DNA of 64,000 nt from Phocaeicola coprophilus (GTDB lineage: Bacteria > Bacteroidota > Bacteroidia > Bacteroidales > Bacteroidaceae). The translations under genes were made by a program, and so were the position numbers. The stretch lies in assembly GCA_016900015.1 (NCBI GenBank), contig JACJJM010000005.1:1-64000 (forward strand), written 5' to 3'. Positions 37,543-47,573 of this stretch are shown piece after piece. The stretch's first letter is position 1, and the number at the start of each line of letters is the position of its first letter. Below the pieces are notes generated by a model. It searched no databases and was not told where the DNA came from. It saw nothing but the letters and a program-made list of their open reading frames with translations.

Positions 37543-38466
37543 TCACCGGCCTGCAGCCAGCAAAGTCTTGATCTGTTCCAACTTATCGGCCAAAGGCAAA
37601 CAGGCATCAATCCAATGAATATTGAAGCCACGACGCTCCATACCTCGAAACCAAGTCATCTGACGCTTGGCAAACTGATGTATTGCTATTTCCAAATCAT
37701 GCACCATCTCAGCATGGGTCATCTGCCCTGTTACGTACAAAGTGAGATATTTATATTCCAACCCGTAATAAATCAGGTCTTCAGGTGCTATCCCCCGATC
37801 AAGCAAGCCTCTCACCTCTTCTACCATACCAGCATCCAGCCGCTCCCGTAGCCGCTCGCTGATTTTCTTCCGCCGCAAGTCTCGGTCTATTGACACTCCG
37901 ATTATCAGACTCTTAAGATGAGGGAACTCCCGCTCCTGTACGGGTGTCTGTCTGTAATACTCTTCGATTTCGATGGCTCGGACAGCCCGCTTGACAGTGT
38001 CTACATCAGTGGAATTATGCAGTTTCTTGTAAGTTGACAATATTGCAGTAAGTTCATCCAATGATTTGCCGGACAGACGCTCACGCAATGCTGGATTCTC
38101 CGGCACCGGAAGCAGCCTGTACCCCTTCAGCACAGACTCTACATACATCCCCGTACCTCCACAAAGAATCGGCAACTTGCCCCGTCGGCAGATGTCTTCA
38201 TAAGCCTTCAGGAAATCACGCTGGTACTCAAACACATTATATTTATATCCAGGTTCTACTATATCTATCAGATGATAGGGGATTTGTCGCCCCTCCACCA
38301 CATAGTCCTCCAAATCTTTTCCTGTACCAATATCCATCCCACGATAGACTTGACGACTGTCCCCGCTTATAATTTCCGAATCCAAATCATAAGCCAGCGC
38401 AGTGGCCAATGAAGTCTTGCCAGAAGCCGTCGGCCCAATAATGGCTATTAAATCAATGTCTGACAT
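37543..38466 (-). CDS. miaA: tRNA dimethylallyltransferase
   Basis: The product has 307 residues. The P-loop GPTASGKTSLA (11-21), SGDSRQVYRGMDIGTGK and the C-terminal AKRQMTWFRGM are diagnostic. It adds a dimethylallyl group to A37 of tRNAs reading UNN codons. It lies downstream of gapA on the same strand with a terminator between them. Confidence 0.95.
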   Translation of the reverse strand: MSDIDLIAIIGPTASGKTSLATALAYDLDSEIISGDSRQVYRGMDIGTGKDLEDYVVEGRQIPYHLIDIVEPGYKYNVFEYQRDFLKAYEDICRRGKLPILCGGTGMYVESVLKGYRLLPVPENPALRERLSGKSLDELTAILSTYKKLHNSTDVDTVKRAVRAIEIEEYYRQTPVQEREFPHLKSLIIGVSIDRDLRRKKISERLRERLDAGMVEEVRGLLDRGIAPEDLIYYGLEYKYLTLYVTGQMTHAEMVHDLEIAIHQFAKRQMTWFRGMERRGFNIHWIDACLPLADKLEQIKTLLAAGR

Positions 38467-38493
38467 AAAACAAAATCCAAACTATAAAATAAA

Positions 38494-38525
38494 AGAGGCC
38501 ATGTCAATGGATTGACATAGCCTCT
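38494..38525 (-). terminator. Terminator of gapA
   Basis: AGAGGC with ATGTCAA pairs with TTGACAT and GCCTCT (one bulge). TTTTATTTT follows on the minus strand. It lies 26 bases after the gapA stop and upstream of miaA. Confidence 0.85.
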
Positions 38526-38550
38526 CTTCTATGACTAAGTTTTCAATATA

Positions 38551-39633
<1,083 letters not shown>

Positions 39634-39645
39634 TTAAGCGCGATG

Positions 39646-39653
39646 CAAAAGTA
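39646..39653 (-). promoter_or_regulatory. -7 promoter box (TACTTTTG) of gapA
   Basis: TACTTTTG on the minus strand, 85 bases upstream of the start, leaving a leader of about 75 bases. Confidence 0.6.
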
Positions 39654-39781
39654 AGAAAATGTTTTCTATAATCATATTTAAATGCACGATTAAATATGTT
39701 TAATGGCAGGAAAAAGTTATCAAAACGACCAATAGTCGACGAATTGGTCACTCCAGTTTGCAAATCGCATATCTTAAAGCT

Positions 39782-39823
39782 AAAAGTCCGAAAGGTTGCT
39801 TATACGGCACCTCCCGGACTTTT
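39782..39823 (-). terminator. Terminator of guaA
   Basis: AAAAGTCCG (39782-39790) pairs with CGGACTTTT (39815-39823). It lies 36 bases after the guaA stop. Confidence 0.8.
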
Positions 39824-39858
39824 ATGTTCTTTTCATCCTTCTTTATGGATAATTTCTT

Positions 39859-41382
39859 TTACTCCCACTCGATTGTGCTGGGTGGTTTGGACGAGATGTC
39901 ATAGGTCACGCGGTTCACACCCTTCACCTTATTTATAATGTCGTTCGACACCTTGGCCAGGAAATCATAAGGAAGACGCGCCCAGTCAGCCGTCATGGCA
40001 TCCGTGCTGGTCACGGCTCTCAGAGCTACGGCACGCTCATAGGTGCGCTCATCACCCATGACACCCACGCTCTGCACGGGCAACAGGATGACACCAGCCT
40101 GCCATACTTGGTCGTACAACTTCCAGTCGCGCAACCCCTGGATGAAGATGTCATCAGCATCCTGAAGAATGCGGACTTTCTCGCGCGTGATGTCACCCAG
40201 AATGCGGACCGCCAATCCCGGACCGGGGAAAGGATGACGCGTTATGAGATGCTCAGGCATACCCAACTCACGGCCAACACGGCGAACTTCGTCCTTGAAA
40301 AGCAAACGCAGAGGCTCACAAAGCTTGAGGTTCATCTTCTCAGGCAGACCACCCACATTGTGGTGGCTCTTGATGACAGTGCCGGTAATGGAAAGCGACT
40401 CGATGCAGTCAGGGTAAATCGTCCCTTGGGCGAGCCACTTCACATCTTTTATCTTATGGGCTTCCTCATCAAACACGTCAATGAATCCCTTGCCAATAAT
40501 CTTACGCTTGCGCTCAGGTTCCGTCACACCAGCCAATTCGCGGAAGAACTTTTCGCTGGCATCCACGCCGATTACGTTCAGCCCCAGGCATTCATAGTCA
40601 TGGAGTACATTTTGGAACTCATTCTTGCGCAACATGCCGTGGTCGACAAATATACACGTCAGATTCCGGCCGATGGCCTTGTTAAGCAACACGGCTGCAA
40701 CCGAAGAATCAACACCTCCGCTAAGTCCCAACACCACTTTGTCGTCACCCAACTGCTCCTTCAGCGCAGCGACCGTGCTCTCCACGAAAGAAGCCGCACT
40801 CCAATCCTGCTTGCTGCCGCAGATGTCAACCACGAAGTTTTTCAATATCTGCGTTCCGTCCTCGCTGTGATACACCTCGGGGTGGAACTGCACGCCCCAG
40901 AGCTTCTCGCCTTCTGCCTGGTAGGCCGCAATGGCCACTTTGTCAGTCGAAGCGATGGCACGGAAGCCCTCCGGGATAGCTGTGATGGTGTCGCCGTGGC
41001 TCATCCACACCTGCGAATTGTCACGCACGTCCTTGAAAAGCGGATTGCCCTTCTCGAAGCGGGCCAAGTGGGCACGACCGTACTCGCGAGTACCTGCCGG
41101 CTCGACGCGTCCGCCACCGACATAAGCCATATACTGCGCTCCGTAGCAGATGCCGAGGATGGGATATTTGCCGCGGATGCCGCTCAGGTCAATCTTGAAC
41201 GCATGTTCGTCATAGACTGAAAACGGGCTTCCCGACAGGATGACGCCGATGACCGACGGATCGTCATGCGGGAATTTGTTGTAAGGCAGAATCTCACAAT
41301 ACGTGTTCATTTCGCGCACTCGGCGTCCGATGAGCTGGGTGGTTTGTGAACCGAAATCAAGAATAATAATCTTTTCCTGCAT
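39859..41382 (-). CDS. guaA: GMP synthase (glutamine-hydrolysing)
   Basis: The product has 507 residues. The N-terminal glutamine amidotransferase has Cys79 in GICYGAQYM and the His/Glu pair in [10 protein letters not shown]. The ATP-pyrophosphatase domain carries [13 protein letters not shown], and the C-terminal dimer domain ends in [13 protein letters not shown], the family's invariant end. It converts XMP to GMP. Confidence 0.98.
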   Translation of the reverse strand: MQEKIIILDFGSQTTQLIGRRVREMNTYCEILPYNKFPHDDPSVIGVILSGSPFSVYDEHAFKIDLSGIRGKYPILGICYGAQYMAYVGGGRVEPAGTREYGRAHLARFEKGNPLFKDVRDNSQVWMSHGDTITAIPEGFRAIASTDKVAIAAYQAEGEKLWGVQFHPEVYHSEDGTQILKNFVVDICGSKQDWSAASFVESTVAALKEQLGDDKVVLGLSGGVDSSVAAVLLNKAIGRNLTCIFVDHGMLRKNEFQNVLHDYECLGLNVIGVDASEKFFRELAGVTEPERKRKIIGKGFIDVFDEEAHKIKDVKWLAQGTIYPDCIESLSITGTVIKSHHNVGGLPEKMNLKLCEPLRLLFKDEVRRVGRELGMPEHLITRHPFPGPGLAVRILGDITREKVRILQDADDIFIQGLRDWKLYDQVWQAGVILLPVQSVGVMGDERTYERAVALRAVTSTDAMTADWARLPYDFLAKVSNDIINKVKGVNRVTYDISSKPPSTIEWE

Positions 41383-41416
41383 ATTGTCTTTGTCTGGATA
41401 TTATTAAATATGTATG

Positions 41417-41424
41417 CAAAAGTA
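41417..41424 (-). promoter_or_regulatory. -7 promoter box (TACTTTTG) of guaA
   Basis: TACTTTTG on the minus strand, 35 bases before the guaA start. Confidence 0.6.
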
Positions 41425-41468
41425 GTAAAAAGCCAAGATATAGAAGGGATATTTATAGGGAAAATCCA

Positions 41469-41476
41469 TACATTTG
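41469..41476 (+). promoter_or_regulatory. -7 promoter box (TACATTTG) of the orphan gene
   Basis: TACATTTG, 27 bases before the ATG at 41503. It supports that start over 41410. Confidence 0.55.
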
Positions 41477-41502
41477 TCCCAATCATCCTTAAAAGCTTGC
41501 TT

Positions 41503-41877
41503 ATGGAATACTACGAATTCAACACCTTCAAGTTTTTCCGGCGCTACTTCAACCTGCCCAAAAGCATGAAGCTACAATGGTGCGTAATCGAAGAAATGCC
41601 TCACAGGAAGCCGAAAGAATTGCGTCTGGGCATCCTGTTGCCCGAGTATACCGGAGGGAAATACATCGACGTTGCGCAACGGCGCATGTTCAGTCAAGTG
41701 GAATGCGGCCTCATCTACCGTAAGGCATGGCCGGCCAAGCGGACACTTCAGGGCGACAACTATCTCTACCAGACAGAAATCTACGCATTGAAAATCGTAT
41801 GCACCAAGCACTTTATCGCCGACATCTACCGTAGTTCCTGGTACACAGACGACAGTCCTTCGACGATGCTGCTATGA
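41503..41877 (+). CDS. Small conserved-looking protein of unknown function
   Basis: The product has 124 residues and begins MEYYEFNTFKFFRRYFNLP. It is basic and aromatic-rich, with strands such as ELRLGILLPEY and YLYQTEIYALKIVCTKHF, and has no signal peptide or membrane segment. I do not recognise the family. A clean -7 box upstream, normal codon use and a terminator just after the stop support a real gene. It lies between guaA (divergent) and thiD (convergent). Confidence 0.6.
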   Translation: MEYYEFNTFKFFRRYFNLPKSMKLQWCVIEEMPHRKPKELRLGILLPEYTGGKYIDVAQRRMFSQVECGLIYRKAWPAKRTLQGDNYLYQTEIYALKIVCTKHFIADIYRSSWYTDDSPSTMLL

Positions 41878-41895
41878 CCCATCGTCAGATAAAAA

Positions 41896-41927
41896 GAGGG
41901 CCGTGTCTTGACCTTAACACGACCCTC
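41896..41927. terminator. Bidirectional terminator before thiD
   Basis: GAGGG and CGTGT pair with ACACG and CCCTC, leaving one unpaired base. It lies between the convergent orphan gene and thiD. Confidence 0.75.
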
Positions 41928-41932
41928 CTTTC

Positions 41933-42745
41933 TCATTCTGCCGTTCTGCCAGCTTCAGACCTGCGGTAGAAATGCGCCACAGGCCCGAAACCGGTGCCGA
42001 AACGATAGGTCGCTCCCACACGAATAGCGCCGTCGATGTAAGTCTCGGCCAGGCATACAGCCTCATACAGCGTATGCCCTTGCGAGAGGTAGGCGGCGAT
42101 GGAGGAGGAAAATGTGCAGCCCGTCCCGTTGACATTGCGCGTGTCGACCTTCGCCTTCACAAAAGTCTTCATGCCGGTGGAAGCCGAATAGAACACGTCC
42201 ATCAGCCCCTCAGGATGAGGCACAGACTTCACGATGGCAGCGTTTCCCCAGCGACAGAGGGCACGGATGTCCTCGTCCGTGTCGCCGCTGAATGTCCTGT
42301 GAAGCAGCAGGTTTGCTTCCCGAAAATTGGGTGTGATGAGGGTTGCCAGCGGGAAAAGGCTCTCCTTATAAGCATCGATGGCCTCAGGCCTGATGAGGGG
42401 AGTGCCGGCAGAATCGACCATCACGGGGTCGACCACGAGCGGAACCGTGCGATAAGCAGCAAGCACATCGCCCAGCGTACGCACAAGCTCCTCGGTGAAA
42501 AGCATACCGGTCTTGATAGCGGAAGCATGCACATCGTCAAGAAATGAACGGACCTGCCCTGTCACCAACTCGACTGGCAACGGGAATACTTGTTTCACAC
42601 GGGTCGTGTCTTCATCGACAATGCAGGTGATGGCGCCTGCGGCATAGCTCCCGCAAGCAGAGATTGACTTGATGTCGGCCTGCACACCGGCACTCCCCAG
42701 AGGTTCGCTCCCGGCAATGGCCAACACTTTTGGATATTCTTTCAT
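41933..42745 (-). CDS. thiD: Hydroxymethylpyrimidine/phosphomethylpyrimidine kinase
   Basis: The product has 270 residues from MKEYPKVLAIAGSEPLG. AGSEPLGSAGVQADIK is the substrate loop, and DTRNVNGTGCTFSSSIAA is the ribokinase-fold ATP and anion-hole motif. It phosphorylates the pyrimidine moiety of thiamin twice. The longer frame to 42943 overlaps the neighbouring peptidase gene and is rejected. No TPP riboswitch is visible upstream, and other thi genes are absent. A pyridoxal kinase role is a less likely alternative. Confidence 0.88.
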   Translation of the reverse strand: MKEYPKVLAIAGSEPLGSAGVQADIKSISACGSYAAGAITCIVDEDTTRVKQVFPLPVELVTGQVRSFLDDVHASAIKTGMLFTEELVRTLGDVLAAYRTVPLVVDPVMVDSAGTPLIRPEAIDAYKESLFPLATLITPNFREANLLLHRTFSGDTDEDIRALCRWGNAAIVKSVPHPEGLMDVFYSASTGMKTFVKAKVDTRNVNGTGCTFSSSIAAYLSQGHTLYEAVCLAETYIDGAIRVGATYRFGTGFGPVAHFYRRSEAGRTAE

Positions 42746-42779
42746 GTTTTTAATCCTATACCTTATTATATATAATAGT

Positions 42780-45230
42780 TTAGAGTGTCTGTTCAGGATA
42801 AAGTGAGTTCCACCACGTGGGGTCATCTTGCAGATATTTAGCAAACCAGGCAAAAATGGTGTTTTGCCAGAGGATACGCTTGTGATAGTCGGTGATGAGA
42901 TGGTTCTCGCCGTCGACGGTGACGAAAGCCGTCTCCCGTCCAAGGAGTTTCAGTGCCGTAAACATCTGGATACTCTCGCCGATGGGCACATTCGTGTCCG
43001 CAGAGCCGTGGAGGAAAAGGATGGGTGTATGAATGCGGTCAGCATGGAACAGCGGGCTGTTGTCCGTGTAGAGTTTCGGGTTGTTCCACGGATAACTGTC
43101 TGCCGAAGCTGCCTCACTGTAGGAATATCCCCAATAACCTTCACCCCAATAACTGGTGATGTTGCTGATGCCGGCGTGTGAGATGGCTGCGGCGAAGAGG
43201 TCGGTCTTCGTCTGCAAATACTGCGTCATGAATCCACCATAGGATGCTCCGATGCAACCGATTTTCGAGACATCGACAAACGGATGTTCCTCGCAGAAGC
43301 GGCGTGTACCCTCGATGATGTCGTCGGCGGTGTAGTCACCCCACCCGTTGACATGGCGTGCGGAAAACTCCTGGCCGAAACCGATAGCCCCGCTTGGCTC
43401 GACGACATAGACCACATAGCCCAGAGCGGCATAAGCATGAAGCGGGTAGCGTCCTTCGAAAGTGCGCTCGATGGGCGTACAGCCTCCGTAATAGTTCACG
43501 ATGAGAGGATATTTCCGCGATGCGTCGAAGTGCGGCGGCAGATAGAAGCGTCCGCAGATGATGTCTCCGCGTGAGTTGCGGAAGTTCCAGGCCTGACACT
43601 CGCCCAGCTGCACACCGTCCAGAATCTCAGGATTGAGGTCTTCACGCAGGGTCGTCTTATCGTTTTTCAGATTGACCGTATACAGCCGGCTCGCATTCGA
43701 CGCGCTTTCGCCATAGAAAGCCATCACGGGCGCAGAGGCTGAGAGCGAGAACGTCTTGACTACTTCCTCGGGGATGTTCATCCGATCGATGCTTCCCGAA
43801 GGCAGTCGCAGACGGAAGAGACTGATGCAGTCGCGTGCGTAAGCCATGAAGTAGACCGAGCCGTCAGCTGCACTCCAGTCGACGGCTGCCACGCTCGGGT
43901 CGAAATCTTTTGTCAGGGGAGTCGCCTTCCGGCTCGCGAGATCATAGAGGAAAAGCTGGTTGTCATAGTAACTTGACTTCTGCCCCTCCTTGATGGCCAG
44001 TCCGACACCGCCAAACGCATCACCCGAACCCACCACCAGCAGGCGGCTTCCGTCAGGAGAAAAGAGACAGCGCGAGATGAACCCTTCGTCCGTCAGCAGG
44101 GTGTCGACTTTCAAAGTCTCCATGTCCATCCGATAGATGGAGGTCCGGGTAAACGGACGTCTGGTGATGTCCTGTTTGTTCACGCCAAAAAGCAACTCGC
44201 GCCCGTCAGCCGAGATGTCATGCACATACGCATCCCGATAGCCATAAGTCAACCGTTGCAACAGACCGCTGGCCAAGTCGTAGCGGGCCAGATAGCGGCG
44301 GGTCCGCCATCCGGGCTGGCGGTCATCCGGCTCCAGGATGCGGTAGATGTCCTTCTGCTCCTTCTGCCCCTCTTCTGTCAGGCCATACAGCAAATAGGTT
44401 TCTCCCGGAGCTATCTGGAAAAAGCCTTCAGGTATGTTGCGGGCCAGCACGGTCTCCTGCATGTTTGCCGGATTGACAGCCACGAGGTCACGTCCTTCGA
44501 CATTCCGACGCGTATAGTAATACCGGCAGCTCGTCGGCATCCAGTGGATGGCAAGAGGAGTCTCTGTCACGACCCGTCCGGTCGACACTTCTGTCACGCG
44601 CGAACGGCTCTCGGTGTCACCACCGGCAAGCGTCGTCGTGTAGGTGGTAATCAGATAGCGTCCGTCAGCCGAAAGCCCAATTCCGCTGAAACGGCGTCCA
44701 TTGATGGCATCGTCCAGCACATAGAGCCTCTTTCCGCTCTCGTTGATGGAGAACACACCTTCCTGCTCGCTTTCCAGGCTCACGGAGAGCGTGTCGCTCT
44801 CGTCAGGCATCGTCAGGCATTTGATGACAAACTGATGGGTGGCGGGAGTCAATGCCACTTCGCCGCCTTTATGCTCCTTGCCGTCGATATAGACCGCATA
44901 ATGCTTGACGCCCTTCACGGTCAGCCGTCCTTTGGCAAACCGCGTATTGTCCACACTAAAACCTGCCAGATGCAGGGCATAGCCGGGAGTGGAGGGCAAC
45001 ACGCCTCCTTCCAACACACGGCCTGTCCGCACGGCGTCCGGCGACAATATGCTGTTCAGCAAGTCTTCTTCCTGAAACATCTTTCCGGCGGCATTCTTCT
45101 CCTCCGACATGAAAGGTTTCTGCACGCTATACGGTCCGGCATAGCGGAATTGCTTGATGTCTACATTTTCGGCATTAGACGAAAGCGCCCCCAAGCAAAG
45201 GGCGCATCCTACGATGATTCCTTTGTTCAT
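42780..45230 (-). CDS. S9-family prolyl oligopeptidase/dipeptidyl peptidase, exported
   Basis: The product has 816 residues with an N-terminal signal peptide (about 1-20). A beta-propeller region with repeated DGRYLI/DGRELLF/DGSRLLV-type blades is followed by an alpha/beta-hydrolase. The triad is Ser663 in GASYGGF, Asp745 in GSADTNVP and His777 in DGENHLI. It cleaves short peptides, probably in the periplasm. Start and end agree with a single-gene transcript; thiD begins 34 bases downstream. Confidence 0.9.
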   Translation of the reverse strand: MNKGIIVGCALCLGALSSNAENVDIKQFRYAGPYSVQKPFMSEEKNAAGKMFQEEDLLNSILSPDAVRTGRVLEGGVLPSTPGYALHLAGFSVDNTRFAKGRLTVKGVKHYAVYIDGKEHKGGEVALTPATHQFVIKCLTMPDESDTLSVSLESEQEGVFSINESGKRLYVLDDAINGRRFSGIGLSADGRYLITTYTTTLAGGDTESRSRVTEVSTGRVVTETPLAIHWMPTSCRYYYTRRNVEGRDLVAVNPANMQETVLARNIPEGFFQIAPGETYLLYGLTEEGQKEQKDIYRILEPDDRQPGWRTRRYLARYDLASGLLQRLTYGYRDAYVHDISADGRELLFGVNKQDITRRPFTRTSIYRMDMETLKVDTLLTDEGFISRCLFSPDGSRLLVVGSGDAFGGVGLAIKEGQKSSYYDNQLFLYDLASRKATPLTKDFDPSVAAVDWSAADGSVYFMAYARDCISLFRLRLPSGSIDRMNIPEEVVKTFSLSASAPVMAFYGESASNASRLYTVNLKNDKTTLREDLNPEILDGVQLGECQAWNFRNSRGDIICGRFYLPPHFDASRKYPLIVNYYGGCTPIERTFEGRYPLHAYAALGYVVYVVEPSGAIGFGQEFSARHVNGWGDYTADDIIEGTRRFCEEHPFVDVSKIGCIGASYGGFMTQYLQTKTDLFAAAISHAGISNITSYWGEGYWGYSYSEAASADSYPWNNPKLYTDNSPLFHADRIHTPILFLHGSADTNVPIGESIQMFTALKLLGRETAFVTVDGENHLITDYHKRILWQNTIFAWFAKYLQDDPTWWNSLYPEQTL

Positions 45231-45261
45231 ATCACTATCTTGTTTTCTTTAAACACGTATG

Positions 45262-45269
45262 CAAAGCTA
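45262..45269 (-). promoter_or_regulatory. -7 promoter box (TAGCTTTG) of the S9 peptidase gene
   Basis: TAGCTTTG on the minus strand, 31 bases before the start at 45230. Confidence 0.55.
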
Positions 45270-45335
45270 TAAAATAATCATCGGAAAGTCCTTCCGCCCA
45301 GCCTACTTATTTCACCCCTCCGCGACGCCTTCCTT

Positions 45336-45398
45336 TCCGTCCTCGCCTACCCTCCTTTCCGTGGTCGGACGGCCTCCTTTCCGCCCTCGCCTACCCTC
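45336..45398 (+). repeat. Palindromic intergenic repeat family, copy D
   Basis: Bases 45336-45372 match copy B (22221-22257, opposite strand) at 36 of 37 positions. CCTCGCCTACCCTC occurs twice, 44 bases apart (45341-45354 and 45385-45398). It lies between two divergent genes. Apart from the promoters, the 45231-45584 interval holds no gene. Confidence 0.85.
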
Positions 45399-45544
45399 TA
45401 CTCCGCTCCCGGCCTGCCTCTTTCGGCTTCGGCAAAGCAGGCTGCCAAGGCAGCCGGAAAACACTCCCGCGCGACACGGACAAAAAGGCTTTCCACATGA
45501 TGAAAAATCTTCCCATTTCAACTTGAGTATCCCTAAATCTTATG

Positions 45545-45552
45545 TATCTTTG
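45545..45552 (+). promoter_or_regulatory. -7 promoter box (TATCTTTG) of the EamA pair
   Basis: TATCTTTG, 33 bases before the ATG at 45585. Confidence 0.6.
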
Positions 45553-45584
45553 CGCGCTAAAAAATCACAAACTACAAAAAGGCT

Positions 45585-46493
45585 ATGATTCCCTGTAAGA
45601 CAAAAGGTTTTATCTGCGGCATGGTCGCCGCCATGACTTATGGCATGAACCCCTTGTTTGCCCTTCCGCTCTATAAAGAAGGCTTGAATGCAGACTCTGT
45701 GCTTTTCTATAGATATGGGCTGGCCATCGTGTTTTTAGGTCTGCTTATGAAATGGAAAGGCGAGTCTTTCAAACTTAAAAAGAACGAAGTGCTTCCGCTA
45801 ATCATCGCGGGACTGATTTTCTCCAGTTCCTCGCTCCTGCTCTTCCTCAGTTACAACTACATGGATGCAGGAATCGCCTCGACCATCCTTTTCGTCTATC
45901 CGGTTCTGGTCGCCCTCATCATGATGATATGTTTCCACGAACGGGTATCCTTCGTCGTGTGGGGCGGTATCGCCCTGGCCCTTTGCGGCATCAGCTTCCT
46001 TACTAAGGGGACTGACGGGGCTATGCTCAGTTGGGTAGGCCTTGCCTTCGTGCTGCTATCATCGCTGTCGTATGCGGTCTACATCGTGGGAGTGAATCAA
46101 TCGGTATTGAAAAACATTTCCAACATGCGGTTGACTTTCTATGCCCTGCTGTTCGGTTTCTCCATCTATCTGGTGCGGCTGGATTTCGGCACGGCGCTCA
46201 TCCCCGTGCATACCTTCTCCGGCTGGGCAAATGTCATCGCGCTGGCCTTGCTGCCCACTGTCGTGTCCCTGATATGCACGACCATCGCCATCCACAACAT
46301 CGGCTCTACCCCCACTGCCATCCTGGGCGCATTGGAACCGGTGACAGCATTGTTTTTCGGCGTCATGCTGTTCAATGAGCAACTGACTCCACGCATACTG
46401 CTGGGCATCGTATTAGTGCTGACAGCCGTCACGCTGATTGTCGTCGAAAAACCGGTGACCGAACGCTTGAGACATATTCTGAAACATTCATAG
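45585..46493 (+). CDS. EamA-family (DMT) transporter, first of a pair
   Basis: The product has 302 residues with about ten membrane helices in two five-helix EamA repeats. Each repeat ends in a characteristic stretch (YMDAGIASTILFVYPVLVALIMM and STPTAILGALEPVTALFFGVMLF). It sits in the inner membrane and exports or imports small metabolites; the substrate is unknown. The next gene, 25 bases downstream, encodes a close homologue, suggesting local duplication or a heteromeric pair. Confidence 0.88.
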   Translation: MIPCKTKGFICGMVAAMTYGMNPLFALPLYKEGLNADSVLFYRYGLAIVFLGLLMKWKGESFKLKKNEVLPLIIAGLIFSSSSLLLFLSYNYMDAGIASTILFVYPVLVALIMMICFHERVSFVVWGGIALALCGISFLTKGTDGAMLSWVGLAFVLLSSLSYAVYIVGVNQSVLKNISNMRLTFYALLFGFSIYLVRLDFGTALIPVHTFSGWANVIALALLPTVVSLICTTIAIHNIGSTPTAILGALEPVTALFFGVMLFNEQLTPRILLGIVLVLTAVTLIVVEKPVTERLRHILKHS

Positions 46494-46518
46494 ACTACAA
46501 GTCCCAACACCCCGAACC

Positions 46519-47415
46519 ATGAATTCTGTGAGAGGACTATTGTATGCCGTCATCTCTTCGGCGACATTCGGCCTTGTGCCCTTCTTTGCCCTGCCGGCCA
46601 TCCATGCAGGAGTAGCAGTCAACACAGTCGTCTTCTACCGTTTTTTCCTGTCATGCATCGCCATGGGCATCGTCCTGCTGCTGAAGAAAGAATCATTCAG
46701 CATCAGCAAGGATGAATACAAGATGCTGTGCCTGCTCAGCATTTTCTATGCAGCCACCTCCATGCTACTGACCCTTTCCTACTTGTACATCCCGAGCGGG
46801 ATGGCCACGACCATCCATTTTCTCTATCCGGTGCTGGTCACGCTCATCATGATTCTCCTGTTTAAGGAAAGAGGCAACTGGATTATCTACCTGGCTACAG
46901 GCCTGGCCGTCATGGGAGTCGGCTTCCTGGGCAATTCCGGAGGAAGCCAAAGCATCGACTCCGTCGGCCTGACACTGGCCCTGATCACCGTGTGCACGTA
47001 TGCCACTTACATCGTCGGCATACAGAAATTTCGCATCCGCAATATGGACGGCCTGAAAATGACATTCTACGTCTTGCTCAACTGTGCGCTCATCTTCTTC
47101 ATCAATGTCCTGGTGCAGGACGGAGGCTTCTCCCCCATCCCCGACATATCAACAGCCGTGCATTTAGTCCTACTGGCACTGGTCCCGACACTCGTGTCCG
47201 ACTTGACCCTGATCCTCGCCGTCAAGAGAGTAGGCCCCACGACGACAGCCATCTTGGGTGCTCTGGAACCGCTGACAGCGGTGTTCATGGGAATCATGTT
47301 TTTAAACGAAAGCTGCACCCTGATGCAAGTCATCGGCATCGTTGTCGTCCTGATGGCTGTCACGCTGGCCATAGTCGGCACCCAACAGATGAAAATGAAG
47401 AACGCGGGAAGCTGA
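46519..47415 (+). CDS. EamA-family (DMT) transporter, second of a pair
   Basis: The product has 298 residues and the same two-repeat layout as the preceding gene. Shared stretches include YIPSGMATTIHFLYPVLVTLIMI and GPTTTAILGALEPLTAVFMG. It probably arose by tandem duplication and is co-transcribed. Confidence 0.88.
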   Translation: MNSVRGLLYAVISSATFGLVPFFALPAIHAGVAVNTVVFYRFFLSCIAMGIVLLLKKESFSISKDEYKMLCLLSIFYAATSMLLTLSYLYIPSGMATTIHFLYPVLVTLIMILLFKERGNWIIYLATGLAVMGVGFLGNSGGSQSIDSVGLTLALITVCTYATYIVGIQKFRIRNMDGLKMTFYVLLNCALIFFINVLVQDGGFSPIPDISTAVHLVLLALVPTLVSDLTLILAVKRVGPTTTAILGALEPLTAVFMGIMFLNESCTLMQVIGIVVVLMAVTLAIVGTQQMKMKNAGS

Positions 47416-47548
47416 CAAGAAGGAAACAAAAGAAACCATTTCACATGACTATCCACAAGCTCTGCCCTACATTTGTAGCAAATTGATAATGACTTTATTT
47501 TAAATGTTATAATTATTCCAATTCTTCCTATTTCTACCTAAGATTTTA

Positions 47549-47556
47549 TATCTTTG
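47549..47556 (+). promoter_or_regulatory. -7 promoter box (TATCTTTG) of the glycogen synthase gene
   Basis: TATCTTTG, 18 bases before the ATG at 47574. Confidence 0.6.
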
Positions 47557-47573
47557 CGAAAAATTTCGAGATT

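Noticed and set aside
40108-41220. 370-residue plus-strand open frame
   Set aside because: It is antisense to guaA, which is clearly coding on the other strand.
44220-45272. 350-residue plus-strand open frame
   Set aside because: It is antisense to the S9 peptidase gene and its signal peptide region.
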